Shown one piece after another: positions 23,205 to 33,932 of a stretch of DNA of 37,108 nucleotides. Location: assembly GCA_000320545.1 (NCBI GenBank), contig ADNK01001988.1, forward strand, positions 15,001 to 52,108, in the 5' to 3' direction. Source of the stretch: Bigelowiella natans CCMP2755 (taxonomy: Eukaryota > Cercozoa > Chlorarachniophyceae). The first letter of the stretch is position 1; every line of letters starts with the position of its first letter. Under the pieces are notes generated by a model. It ran no database searches. It saw nothing but the letters and a program-made list of their open reading frames with translations, and was not told the origin of the DNA. A program made the translations under genes and the position numbers.

Positions 23205-24560
23205 GTACACGAATATGCGCGTATTCATCAATCTCCCTATCCCTCTCCCTGCCTCTTTCTTCCCTGATCGATGTACCCAATTTCCAGGAATCCATTTTTT
23301 CAACCCCGTCGGCAAAATGCCGTTAGTGGAGGTGATCAAGGGGGGGGAGAAGACCTCTGGTGACTCAATTGCCACTGGCTACCGTTTCGCACTACAGCTG
23401 GGAAAGATCCCTGTGATTTGCAATGACTGTCCTGGGTTCGTTGTGAATCGTATACTAGGTGAGTTCAATGCTCTGCTCCAGCGCCTCCCCCCCCCCCCCC
23501 CCTTCCCCCCCCTCTTGGTGTTGTTCTTCTTCAATGCGTTTACACTCTTCAGGGATCTACATGGGGGAGGCAGTAAAGTTGGCGATCGAGGGCTGCCAGC
23601 TTCCCTACGTGGACGACGCGCTGCTCGACTTCGGCATGCCGATGGGTCCGTTCCGCCTCATGGATGAGGTGGGGCTCGATGTCGCAGCTCACGTAGCGCC
23701 TGTGCTAGAAGAGGGGCTAGGAGAGCGCTACGCCTCCGATCCAAGGTATTGCCATCACCATCATCGCCACGAATAGCCATGCAATGCAATGCAATGATGA
23801 TAAGAAGCCGATGCGGGTGAGTACTCACAAGCCTGATGTTCGTTCCAGGTACCTGGAGCTGGTAAAGGCCAACCCACAGTGGTTAGGCAAGAAAACCGCC
23901 GCCGGTTTCTACCTCTACGACAAGGGGGGGAAGGGCATTCAGGGCGGGCTGAACCCCGGGTTCAAGAGGAAGCTTGATCGGCTCGTTAAGAAATCGCCTC
24001 GCCGGCTCTCAAAGTCGATGATTGCCGATCGGTGCGTGTTCGTGATGCTAAATGAGGCGTGCATGGTGTTAGAAGAAGGCATGATCGACCAGCCTGAAGA
24101 CTTGGATCTAGCGATGGTGATGGGCACTGGCTTTGCGCCCTTTAGCGCAGGACCGCTCAGGTGATAAGTTGCGGGGACAGAGGGAGGGGCGGGTGGGAGG
24201 GGGTGAGTATGCGCGCATGTATTTCTAGAGTAGCTGCTGAATATGGCGCAGCTTGCTTGCCTTACATCTCATTCACATGCCATTCATCCGCTACCCACGC
24301 CAAACGACTTTGAGCTCGTCGCTTGCCCGAGCTGACGCCTCTCTCTACTTGCCTCTCGTTGTAGCTATGCTGATTTCCGTGGAATCGATCAATGTGTCGC
24401 CCGAATGAGGGAGCTTGCGAAGAAGTTCGGAAAGAGATTCGAGCCGCACCAGATGCTAGTGAAAATGGCCAATGAGGGAACACGTTTCTTCCCTGACCGA
24501 CCAAATCCCAAGCAAGTGAGGCAAATTCCAGCCTCAGAATGCCCGCGATCGAAGCTCTAG
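19988..24560 (+). CDS. Enoyl-CoA hydratase/3-hydroxyacyl-CoA dehydrogenase with PTS1 (TFP-alpha type)
   Basis: Bifunctional fatty-acid beta-oxidation enzyme: hydrates trans-2-enoyl-CoA and oxidises the L-3-hydroxyacyl-CoA with NAD. Fourteen exons join with matching phases and a total of 2,289 nt, giving 762 residues, close to the usual length of mitochondrial trifunctional protein alpha. Exons: 19988-20047, 20172-20230, 20338-20392, 20670-20767, 20910-20981, 21180-21285, 21403-21659, 21967-22067, 22308-22714, 22923-23124, 23288-23458, 23553-23745, 23849-24160, 24365-24560. Hydratase half: [20 protein letters not shown] and [20 protein letters not shown], with both catalytic Glu. Dehydrogenase half: NAD loop GAGVMG, TNTSSL, catalytic His in [15 protein letters not shown], and PGFVVNRIL. 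The C-terminus is PRSKL-stop, a textbook peroxisomal import signal. An in-frame ATG at 19907 would add 27 mostly hydrophobic residues; I prefer 19988, but the start is uncertain. Confidence 0.93.
22817..22875. repeat. (CA)n microsatellite in beta-oxidation gene intron 9
   Basis: Two CA runs interrupted by GCACG, about 50 nt upstream of the acceptor at 22922. Confidence 0.9.
23161..23205. repeat. (TA)n microsatellite in beta-oxidation gene intron 10
   Basis: AT-repeat within the 163-nt intron 23125-23287. It does not touch the splice sites. Confidence 0.9.
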
Positions 24561-25706
24561 ATGTGCCATGATTTATCTGCACCATGCAGAAGTCGTGCTA
24601 TAATATGTAATGTCTTTATAGAAAAACCATTGGCGCTGCTATTATGCACATTTTGTAGAAGTGGAACATGTATGCCCTCCTTGTAGTAATGATTAAGTGA
24701 AATGTGCACACAATCATGTCACCTGGCATCGAATTCAGGAAAAATTGTGTATGTGTGCATGTACATTGCTACATGCTTGGCGTCACTAGTCTCTATGCTA
24801 GCATATAGTCCGCGAGCGTCTAGCTCAGGCGATGCATTTGGATGCTGCTAATATGATGTTTGTGGAAAAAAATACTTCATACACGCACGTATGTGATTAA
24901 CCCCGCCGTCTAAAACTGCACTAGTTGATTTAAAATAATGGCTATGCATGTAAAGGCGGGTCGTCACATCGCTGATCAGGTCAACATGCACACCTTGAGC
25001 TAGTAGCTGCGAGCGCGCGCATCTACGCTACAGCTGTGGAGCGATGATGACACATGTTTGCTGTCAGTGTGAATGAAAAACACAATAAATACATTGCATA
25101 GCTACATAAGGATGACCATTGAACAAATTTAATTGATTAATTACATCCGTCTTACATGCTCCTGGCTAGCTGGTGGCGTGCACTTGCCTTAGTGGATAGG
25201 GCGATCACAACCCAGCAAGAGCATTCTTTGCAAAAATGCAAATTTATAGTTAAGACAATTTCGATTGATACTCCCATCGCTTCAGCTCCAATGGAAAGAT
25301 GTTTGAGAACTCCGCGGCCGCGATGTTGGCAGCCAGTAGCTCAGGCACTGACCACGAATCGATGAATTACAATGGAAAGTAGCGATGAGAGTGATGATGA
25401 TTATAGTGATGATCAAGGATGAATTCAATCAACAACATGGCACTAACTCGCATATTAATTGGGGGAGGATCGGTGACGAAACAACTTTGAATTCTGGCTA
25501 CGACACGGTAAAAGAGGGGCAGTTCTACTCTCATCGCACACATATAACGACTAATTTCTTACAATTAGCGAGCCAGCGCTGATTGTGCTCCGAACCCTCA
25601 TGGGCTTTCTGCGCCTCTTCATTCTATCAGGACCAGAGTATTGTTAGTAACATTACATTATTACTATTATCAAGTCTGTAGCTTTTTCTCTCTGCCACCC
25701 CCCTCC
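24561..25706. other. Convergent intergenic spacer
   Basis: Tail-to-tail spacer between the beta-oxidation gene and the minus-strand gene ending at 25707. AT-rich, rich in GCATG, CTAGC and ACATG words (24750-25030), almost free of simple repeats, with a small palindromic ATTAATTGATTAAT-like site at 25129-25142. AATAAA occurs at 25084-25089. No coding sequence seen. Confidence 0.55.
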
Positions 25707-26389
25707 TTACATATCCTCAAAAACACTAAATAAGGAATTGCTGCGGAATGCGAATAAAAAGGTCTGACGCAGATAACAGAATGCAGCGGCAGCGGCTTCT
25801 CTCTCCCACGGCAAGAGATCCTCCACGCATTTAGCGTCAAAAGCAATGTGGTCAACGATGGTGAAACAACAGGGTGACCGACCTTGAACGCCTGGACGAT
25901 CATGAATTGCTCTAATTGTACAATATAAGAGGAAGAGAGGGAAGGGAGGAGCTAGCGTGAGGCAAGACATATATTTTTATTAGTTAATGAAGTAGGAGAC
26001 AGAGAACGCCATTCGATTGTGTTGCCTATACTTACGTGGGTCGTCATCGTGCTGTAACACATCGAATCTGAAAGGGAAAAGGAAGAGGAGGACAGAGTGG
26101 CAAGCGTTAATCCGAACAAGCCCTTCGACTACTGCATCTTCAATAAGCGAACTCACAAATGGATTTTGTAACGCAATAATGATACAGAAAGGCACACATC
26201 GCAGCAACATGCTGCCGACCAAGGATATACCTAGCAACACCGTCGCTCATGATACTGTTGCGAGCGTTCAATATTGTCAGTTCCAGGAACTCCTTCTCGG
26301 CGTTTTCATCGACCCGGATGGAAAGATGGCGACAGATCAACTGATGGTGCGCGCATTGCATATCACTTCATAATAGGGACGAAGTATGT

Positions 26390-26424
<35 letters not shown>

Positions 26425-27642
26425 GATTCTCTCATGCGCGACTTGCAAAAAATACCCTATTTGAGATAATTGTCAATGTTGTGTGCGTATTGCCGTTTTG
26501 TACTCCGAACGCCTTTCCCCCCCCCCCCCCCCTATTCCTCCTCATGCTGGCAACGGCGACCAATTTGACCTCTGTCTCATCATCGTCATCGTCCTCCGGG
26601 TACATCCAGTTGGACGCCTTTAGCGGAAATCTGGGCGTCATTCGCAACGTTTCAATACTACCGACGGTCTGAAACGAATGTACAGAAGAATCATCAAAAT
26701 TTGGGAAATTGTGAAATAATAATGGTAGTAATGATAATGATGATTATGATGATGATGAAGAAGAAGAAGAGGCTGCAGATTAGGCAACCTCACCTCATTG
26801 TCGAAGCGGACATTCAATTTCACAATTTCAATAGTGTCCACAGATATACAAATATACAAATATACAAATATATATATATATATATATATATACATCCTCT
26901 CCTCCCCGACTCTCTAGCATGTTATACATTATGTGTCCCTGTTTGTGTCTGTATTGGAATTCAACCTAATAGCGTATCTCTCATACATACAAATGCCTCC
27001 AATTATCGTGCAACGCCAGGCCGTTCGTGCGTATGTGATAATATTAAAAAAACATAATCAAACCAAGTCTTCGATCTTTTCCATCCATCTTGCATGTATC
27101 TCTGAGGATTCCTCCCGTTCGTACTGATTCGTAGATTGCTTCAGTGTATATTGTTGTTGTGTCATGATCTGTGCAGGCACCGGTCTATCTTACTTACAAC
27201 AGAAAGTGAAACTGGCGTTGAGTCAGCGGCACTCATGCACAATTCATCTTGCATAGGGAAAATGCTAGCATGAAAGCAGTAGCATATCAACACCAACGTC
27301 ATGATGACGCCTCAGATGTTACTACCGGTGAGCTGCGGTCTTTGAACACTTGCACCAGTATAAATTGCGCTGATGACGAAAATGATGTAGGTAGTAAGAA
27401 CAGAAGCAGAAGTGCAAAGAGCATCAGTGCGGAGGAAGATTAGCTTTAGTATCTCCTAAATGCACACATACAGACACACACACACACACACACACACACT
27501 CGCTGCAGTTTTCATGCGTATAGGTGCTTTGGTTTGAAAATCTGCTTACAGGGATTCGAATTGGACTGCAAGACATCGAATCGTGCCAAACCTGTATTCA
27601 GCATATACATATTTTCTGTATTGCACTGTGAGTATGTTTGTG

Positions 27643-27674
<32 letters not shown>

Positions 27675-28499
27675 TGTGTGTATTTGTGTGTTTGTGTCCA
27701 TTCGTGTCTGGGTTGTGATCACAGGGAGCTCATCTTTGCTACTACTTGGCTCATCATTGATACTGTCGACGGCATTTATGACAGAAGCCTGTAACATTGA
27801 TATGAAACAAAGAGCAACGACGTTATCGGTGATTGCATGTCTTTCTTAGAAGGAACGTCTGCACCCAACCTCTGCGAATGGCTCCTCGCTTCCTCTTTTC
27901 ACCACCGCAAAGGCATGTTTCACTATCGATCGATATACCGACCCACAAAATAGACGCACACCAAAACTCAGGGCCCTGTCTGTATGATGATACTGAAAAA
28001 CCAAAGATTACTGCCAGCGACGACCCATGAAATCATTCACGTCCAACGAAGGCTGCGACTTTGATCCATAGCTGCCCTCGGCAGCACTCACGGGGATTAG
28101 AGATCTACGCCTAGAGGCATAAGTGAAAAGTCGATAGAATCAGCAAGAGGTTCCGTGAGCATTGCGTCCAGCGTTAACCCTCCTACCTGTTCGGTTTGTT
28201 TGCTGAGGACGGTGCTCCTCCAAGGTAGCGCAACGCTCGACGAAGCCGTGATGACCTGATGGTATGCAGGCAGCTAGATGAAGAACCCGCATAAGCTTCC
28301 ACAACCTTGGAAAGCAAAAGCGAGGAAAAATCGAGAACCTTATCGCCGTAGCTGGAGCTGTGCTGAGCGTCTTTTGATTGCGAAGGGAAGGGTGAAGCCC
28401 TGCTCGAGTCCTGATAACGCGCCCAGCACCCACCCCCTTACCACCAAGGACGCACATGGCGACAGAGAACAAAACTAGGCTAGCAGGCACAGGAGGCAT
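25707..28499 (-). CDS. Unrecognised spliced protein with possible signal/transit presequence
   Basis: I do not recognise this gene. Exon 1 (28499-28442) starts MPPVPASLVLFSVAMCVLG, a good signal peptide. It splices in phase to 28295-28187 (YAGSSSSCLHTIRSSRLRR, then Ser/Ala/Arg-rich) and to 28110-28092 or a longer form. Further phase-matched exons are 27788-27723, 27591-27550, 27369-27326, 27231-27198 and 27123-27064 (YEREESSEIHARWMEKIEDL). A block ending at 26794 (VKLNVRFDNE) leads to 26668-about 26557 (SIETLRMTPRFPL), 26340-26231 (RVDENAEKEFLELTILNARN), 26151-26036 and the last exon 25891-25707 (VEDLLPWEREAAAAAFCYLR). Junctions within the last four exons and within 27788-27064 match in phase. 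The links across 28092-27788 and 27063-26668 are unproven, so two genes are possible. Confidence 0.5.
27641..27675. repeat. (GTGC)n tetranucleotide repeat
   Basis: About eight tandem GTGC units in a minus-strand intron between exons 27788-27723 and 27591-27550. Confidence 0.9.
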
Positions 28500-29057
28500 T
28501 CTGAGGGCAGCCTGTGCTGGCAGAGGTGATGCCTTGTTTCGCTGTTCAGTCTGTGGCTGATCTGCTTCGGCCGCCGCCGTCCTACTCGTCGTGATTTAGT
28601 CAATAATATCCCCAATAAATATCGTAGAATTCCATCTTAATACATTTTCACGAGAGGGTTTTTCGAGAGAATAAAGGCGATGTAAGTCGACTTGCTCTCT
28701 ACGAGATTTCTCCCTCCGAAAAAGTTCCGCTCCGATGTGAGCACAGCTTCGCTTTTTCGAAACTCGGCAGCCGATATTTAATTTTGGGGAAAAATTTTTG
28801 ACGGATTTTGCTCACTGATCTCTCGTCGAGGCTGCGACCAAGTACATAAAATACACTCACTAGTATGACTTACGACAAAAATTCTCTCTGTTTTTCGGCG
28901 CTGTTGCAGCAAGGAAGGTAGGCCGTTGCGCACACTGGTACAAATAACCCAAATTAAATCCAAAAAATCCAGGAGAACACACCCGAAGAACGACTTGGTG
29001 TGTTCCAATATATAATGCGTTTACGGAGTTCTATTCACAAGATACATGTCGCTCTAG
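28500..29057. promoter_or_regulatory. Head-to-head spacer, putative shared promoter
   Basis: About 560 bp between two divergent start codons. No microsatellite and no coding frame. AATAAA-like and TTTAAT-rich stretches (28770-28800) are present, but I can name no specific element. Promoter function is inferred from position only. Confidence 0.35.
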
Positions 29058-30118
29058 ATGAATCGCCTTGAGAGTCGAGGAAAAGACATGTTTTTTAAAT
29101 CTGAACAGTATCGAAGAAAAGGAGCACCAGTTGTTCTTACATACCACGCCCACGAAATGGAGGCATTGACGGGCTTTTTCAGGGCTCGCCGCCGTAGAAG
29201 CCGTCTACGCGAAATCAGCATTCGAGATGAAACGCCCCCCGTTGAGCAGCGCCAGCAACAACTGAACCGAAACAAGTATTATGGTCTCGAAAGTAAAGAC
29301 AGCGAAACGACAAGGCTGGCAAGAAAGTAAGCTGTCATCATTCTCATTCACACTGTTTTGCCATTTCGAGCAATGTCAAAAGTATTTACTCTTTAAGAGA
29401 AAGAAAAAAATGAGATTAAATCGGGTAAAACGGTGTTACGGGGCTTTACCTCTTGATCACTCTCACATACCAAAGCTGCTATTCTTTCCTCCCTTTCATA
29501 CCGTGTTGCCTTCCTAAGGAGGATTTTTTCAATAAAAACTGGTACAAAGTAAACAAGAATAGCAACACGCGTAAAGCCATGTGTGCGGTTTTTACTTTTG
29601 ATTGCTATGCCATAATTATACTAGAGACAAAACAGAATGTTCTCCAAGAGAATATTCGGGGTATATGGCGCTTATTCTCACTTTCATGCTTCCCATTCGT
29701 CTCACCCCAACGATAACTCCCCATCCTCCCACATTCAAACTTCACCTAGTCATGGAGGACAAAAATGGGATCAGGAGATAGAGAATGTCAGGGTCGATCT
29801 CCAAAATAACTTAAGGTTTTTGCCACTCCTGCATAAGATCAAAGATATATCAAAAGACTAGGTGTACTCGTCACTTTCCTTCTTTTCTCTATTAGGCTAT
29901 TCGATGTGATCCTGACCTCTCGCCAAGACTCACTCCTCCGAAAGGAGACGCTTCTTGGTATGTTTGAAGCAAGTAACAATGCAAGAAAAGAGCGTGCTGT
30001 CTCTACTGAAAGGAAAGCCCTAAATAAATTGGCAGTTACCACCCCCTTAACCAGCGACAGTGTGCACGGGGGGGAAGAGTTGTCAGAGCCGATGCAAGAA
30101 ATGGCTGGTATAATTCAG

Positions 30119-30154
<36 letters not shown>

Positions 30155-32695
30155 ACTCTATTCTCTCTCCACAGGAAAGCTGCGAGTCGCAATCGATTCT
30201 GGCGTGCAACTGATAAACAAGAAATCTGGTGAAGTGAAGGTAAGTTTATCGATGACTAGAAGTAGGGGAAGATACCTTGGCTTTAGAATGATAATGATTC
30301 ATGTTGGAAAATATCAAATACAAAGAGCCCTCCACCCTCCTCTCAATGTCTCCCAAATTTTCTTAAATTCACATCATACATTGTACAGGCAAAAGAAGAA
30401 AAGAACAAGCGCACCGTACCTTGTCCCATGTTGAGAATTCACCTCGCCAAGGAAGTGATGGTAAAAATATTTCGAGTGAAGAGGGGCGGGATAATGTTGT
30501 AAGTATTAGCCCTTGGTTTATTGGCAGATACGCTTCTGCACTGTAATCCCCCTCCCTATTTTCGGTCTCAATATGTGACGCATTCACCCACTACATCATT
30601 TGTGGTGGGTAACACCAGGCAATGGATCCCCAAAAGCTGCAAGATATGATGGTGTCATACGTCCTCGAGTCTCGTACGCTAAGCATTCCGGCCACATACG
30701 ATTTGGTCTTGCAGCCCTCCTCCCCCCCAGCCGAATTCTTTTCTTATTTGCACAACAACAACAACAACAAGCCACAAACACCGCTGGCCTGCCGTCATTC
30801 ATCCACCGTGTTTCATCCTCCTCCTCATCATCATCATCATTATCATTATCGTAGATGGGACAAGCGGTGATTCCAAGGGAGGAGGTGGAGCTCTCGATGT
30901 TCAAGAAGTACATGCTACACGCGCTGGGGGTTAGTACGAACGCAATCTACTGGCCTGTTGCATTGATATGCTGCAATTTATTGTGCGGAAGAAAGAAAAC
31001 AACAGTAACTAACTATCACCGCAGTGAATTTATCAAGTATCATCTGCCAACAAAATCAAAACTCTACTGCACGAGAAACTACTCCTCTACCAGCGACTCA
31101 ATGATGACGCGATGCTTCTCCTTTGTCTATTGTTGTTGTTGTTGTACCATGTATTTCTGCTCGTATTGTTGCTGTTTTTACTGCTGCTGTTTTTATTGTT
31201 GCTGCAAGGAGATGTTCCCGCGTGGTATTGTTCGATTGATTTTCGAGTATCGAGTTAGAAGTCCAAGAGGTAGGTAGGTAGGTAGGTAGGTAGGTGAGTG
31301 CTAGGCATTGTTCGCCTCTTTTCCCCAATAGTAATGAAAATAGTGAAAAGGGCGAGGAGGGAGAGGAGGAGAAGGAGGAGGAGGAGGAGGAGGAGGAAAT
31401 GGAGGGAGAAGGAAATGGAGGAAGTGGAAAACCCAGAAGCAACAAAACAACAATATGAAGTTTGATCCGAGGCATTGAGAGGAGTGTCCGATTTTACTTT
31501 AATTACAACCTTCTTTCTGGTGCTGCTTTACTTACATCCCCCTCTTGCCCTTTCCTATTTCCCCTCTTCTTTGGTCCCCCCCCTCATCGAATCTTTCCTC
31601 CTCCTCCTTCGTCTCTCATCACCACCACCACCACCACTCCGTCTAATCCTAGAATTGTTGCCTCACTTGTGCTTTCCTCCTCGACATGTATTCTCCTCCT
31701 CCTCCTCCTCCACCACCACCTCCTCCTCCCTTTCCACCATGTCGTCAGGCGTTCCTTACACGCTGCGTATGTCATCTACCTACGGGGGGCTTGCCAACAC
31801 GTATGAGTCCCTTGTCGATGGTAATATTCATTTATTTACTTTTAATAGAGCGATGGCTAGTTACGCGGTACTAAGAAGTAGTATTTGTAATAGAGTAGTT
31901 TCAGAAGAAGAATATGCTACGATGAATATCAGTACGACGACGCTCGTAACAGCTGCAGCCAGTGGCACTACTACTGATAGGCGTCCCCTTTGCCTTTCTC
32001 CCCTTGATTCTACTTAACCTCGAAACATGCGTGTGCTATGGTGAATTGATGTGGTTGGGGCGGTTGGGCGCTACTACACCCCTCCCTGCCTGCATACCCT
32101 CGAGACGCAGCTTAACCTAGATCTGAGGCATTCTTTCCTGAATCTATCATCGCCACACGTATCGTTGTCACCCTCCATCATCTTTATATCTTATGATGAA
32201 AGGACGACATGGATGGCCTGGAGCTGGAACTCGCTCAGGGCTTATCTACCGGCAGCAGCAGCCATACATACAACGAGCCAACGACAGACAACAATAACAA
32301 TAACAACAACAACAACAACAACTTTGTATACGCGTTGTAGAGTAGTATATAATATGCTTGCTTGGTTTCTTCTTCGCTCTTTCTTTCTTGACGGCGGCCG
32401 CTGCCGCTGCTGCTGCTGCTGCTGCCGCAGGATGAAGTTGTGTCCCTGGTTTCTGACACTTTTCCCTCCTTGTGTTGCTTGTTGTCAACGTGTCGTCGAT
32501 GCCTTCGTCGTCGTGTTTGCTTAAATGCCTCCTCCTCCTCCTCCTCCTCCTCCTCCTCCTTCTCCCCCGCCTCCTCGTCAACATCTATTAAGCCAAGAAC
32601 AGTATATTGAGGCAGAGTTTCCATTCGGTAAGTTATCGATGTTGGATTGTCAATGAATATATGCTGAGAATCATCATTGCGCAACTACGCACATA

Positions 32696-32751
<56 letters not shown>

Positions 32752-32896
32752 AACACACACACACACAACCAACGCATCGCAATCTTGTAGTCCTTATCTT
32801 ATTTTGTGTATACATATAAATATATAATTGTTGAAGATGTATATCCTTCAAAAGTGATCTTATCGCAGCCGCGCCATGGGGTCTTTCAGGAACAGG

Positions 32897-32933
<37 letters not shown>

Positions 32934-33932
32934 ATTGGTGGTGACGACAGTTGTTGAACGAGGAAGATGTGTATTGTGTATATACATGTATTGACTATCG
33001 AGCATGAAATCAATGAAAGTGAATAGTATACTAACACTAAGAATAATAGACAGTAATAATAATGATTATAATATGATAATAATTATAATAATAATAAAGA
33101 TAATAAAAATTATAAAGATAGTGATAATACCAATGATGATGTCGTACTTCTCTTTCATATATTCCTTTCTGACTCATCTCCTCCATCATCTATCTCCCTC
33201 AGGCACGGAGTAATAACTACTACTACTGCTGCTACTGCTACTGCTAAGGGCTGGCCAACAGAGGGCAACTACCTGCACGAAGGCATGGCGATTGAAATAC
33301 CGTTTGAAACGGCAGCCGGGCCTTCGACAGGAGGAGCTGGAAATTACAGGGCTGCTGCTGACGAAAAAGGAAGGACGCGATGGAAGACTGTAGTAGTAGT
33401 GCACAATACAACGAGAAATTCTACCAAAAGTAACATCGATAATAGTGGTGTGGATGCGGCGTGCTCGCACATGAAATGTGAAACGTCGATCGATTCTGCA
33501 ACGACGACTCGACACAAGGCTCTGTCCGTCGCAGAAGAGGAAGAGGAAGATACAGATACTGAAGCAAAACAAAATGAGGAAGAAGAAGAAGAAGAGTTTA
33601 TATTTCCTGCTGTGGTCATCCTCAAGATTAAGCATTGAGTTAAAATCACCGTCATCATCCCTTGTATATATACAGACTTAGCTTCATTTAAATTACCCTT
33701 TCTCTCTTCTTCTCATTCTTCTTCTTCTATCTCCTCCTGGCCTGTAATGAATTCATCATCACAAGGTCGGCAAAGTAAACAGTGATCTTGAGCTTTCCAA
33801 TGGAGCTATCGAGGTGCCTCTCAAAGGAATCCCGTCCAGGGGGGCACGTATCTTCAGGTTATTGTTGACACTGCTGCCAATGGTGTTATTATTGATGATG
33901 ATGATGATGATGATGATAGTGATGAGAATTAA
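29058..33932 (+). CDS. Unrecognised multi-exon protein with homopolymer tracts and acidic tail
   Basis: I do not recognise this family. Exon 1 (29058-29326) encodes MNRLESRGKDMFFKSEQYRR and a basic, Arg-rich stretch. Phase-matched exons follow: 29636-29815, 29896-30107 (FDVILTSRQDSLLRKETLL), 30175-30239 (LRVAIDSGVQLINKKSGEVK), 30389-30460, 30619-30705 (YVLESRTLSIPATYDL), 30855-30929 and 31209-about 31268 (FPRGIVRLIFEYRVRSPRG). Less certain exons carry poly-Glu (from 31332), VPYTLRMSSTYGGLANTYES (31749-31820), poly-Asn (32203-about 32335), poly-Pro (about 32525-32630) and a 412-nt exon 33203-33614. The last exon (33766-33932) ends in eight Asp and SDEN-stop. It is one base short of an open frame, at a G6 run (33839-33844). 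Linkage of the two halves (before and after about 31830) is unproven, so this may be two genes. Confidence 0.55.
32698..32771. repeat. (CA)n microsatellite
   Basis: Over 30 CA units with one A-rich interruption, inside an intron of the plus-strand gene 29058-33932. Confidence 0.9.

Noticed and set aside
25172-25260. tRNA-like A-box sequence (CTTAGTGGATAGGGCG)
   Set aside because: No matching B-box with a closed acceptor stem within a sensible distance.
26060-26117. Possible small intron from GTTCGG to CTTTCAG inside exon 26151-26036
   Set aside because: Its removal would break the phase with the next exon, while reading straight through keeps the phase and stays open.
27249-27443. Plus-strand 64-codon open frame
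   Set aside because: It lies opposite minus-strand exons with good splice sites and matching phases (27369-27326, 27231-27198) and has no downstream continuation.
28008-28110. Extended exon 3 reading ending in DVNDFMGRRWQ-stop
   Set aside because: Attractive as coding, but it runs past a perfect GTGAGT donor at 28091 and then hits a stop with no good later donor. Left as an alternative only.
32235-32684. Minus-strand 149-codon frame rich in Glu, Ser and Leu
   Set aside because: Composed largely of reverse readings of CTC, CTG and AAC repeats. Plus-strand exons with splice sites overlap it.
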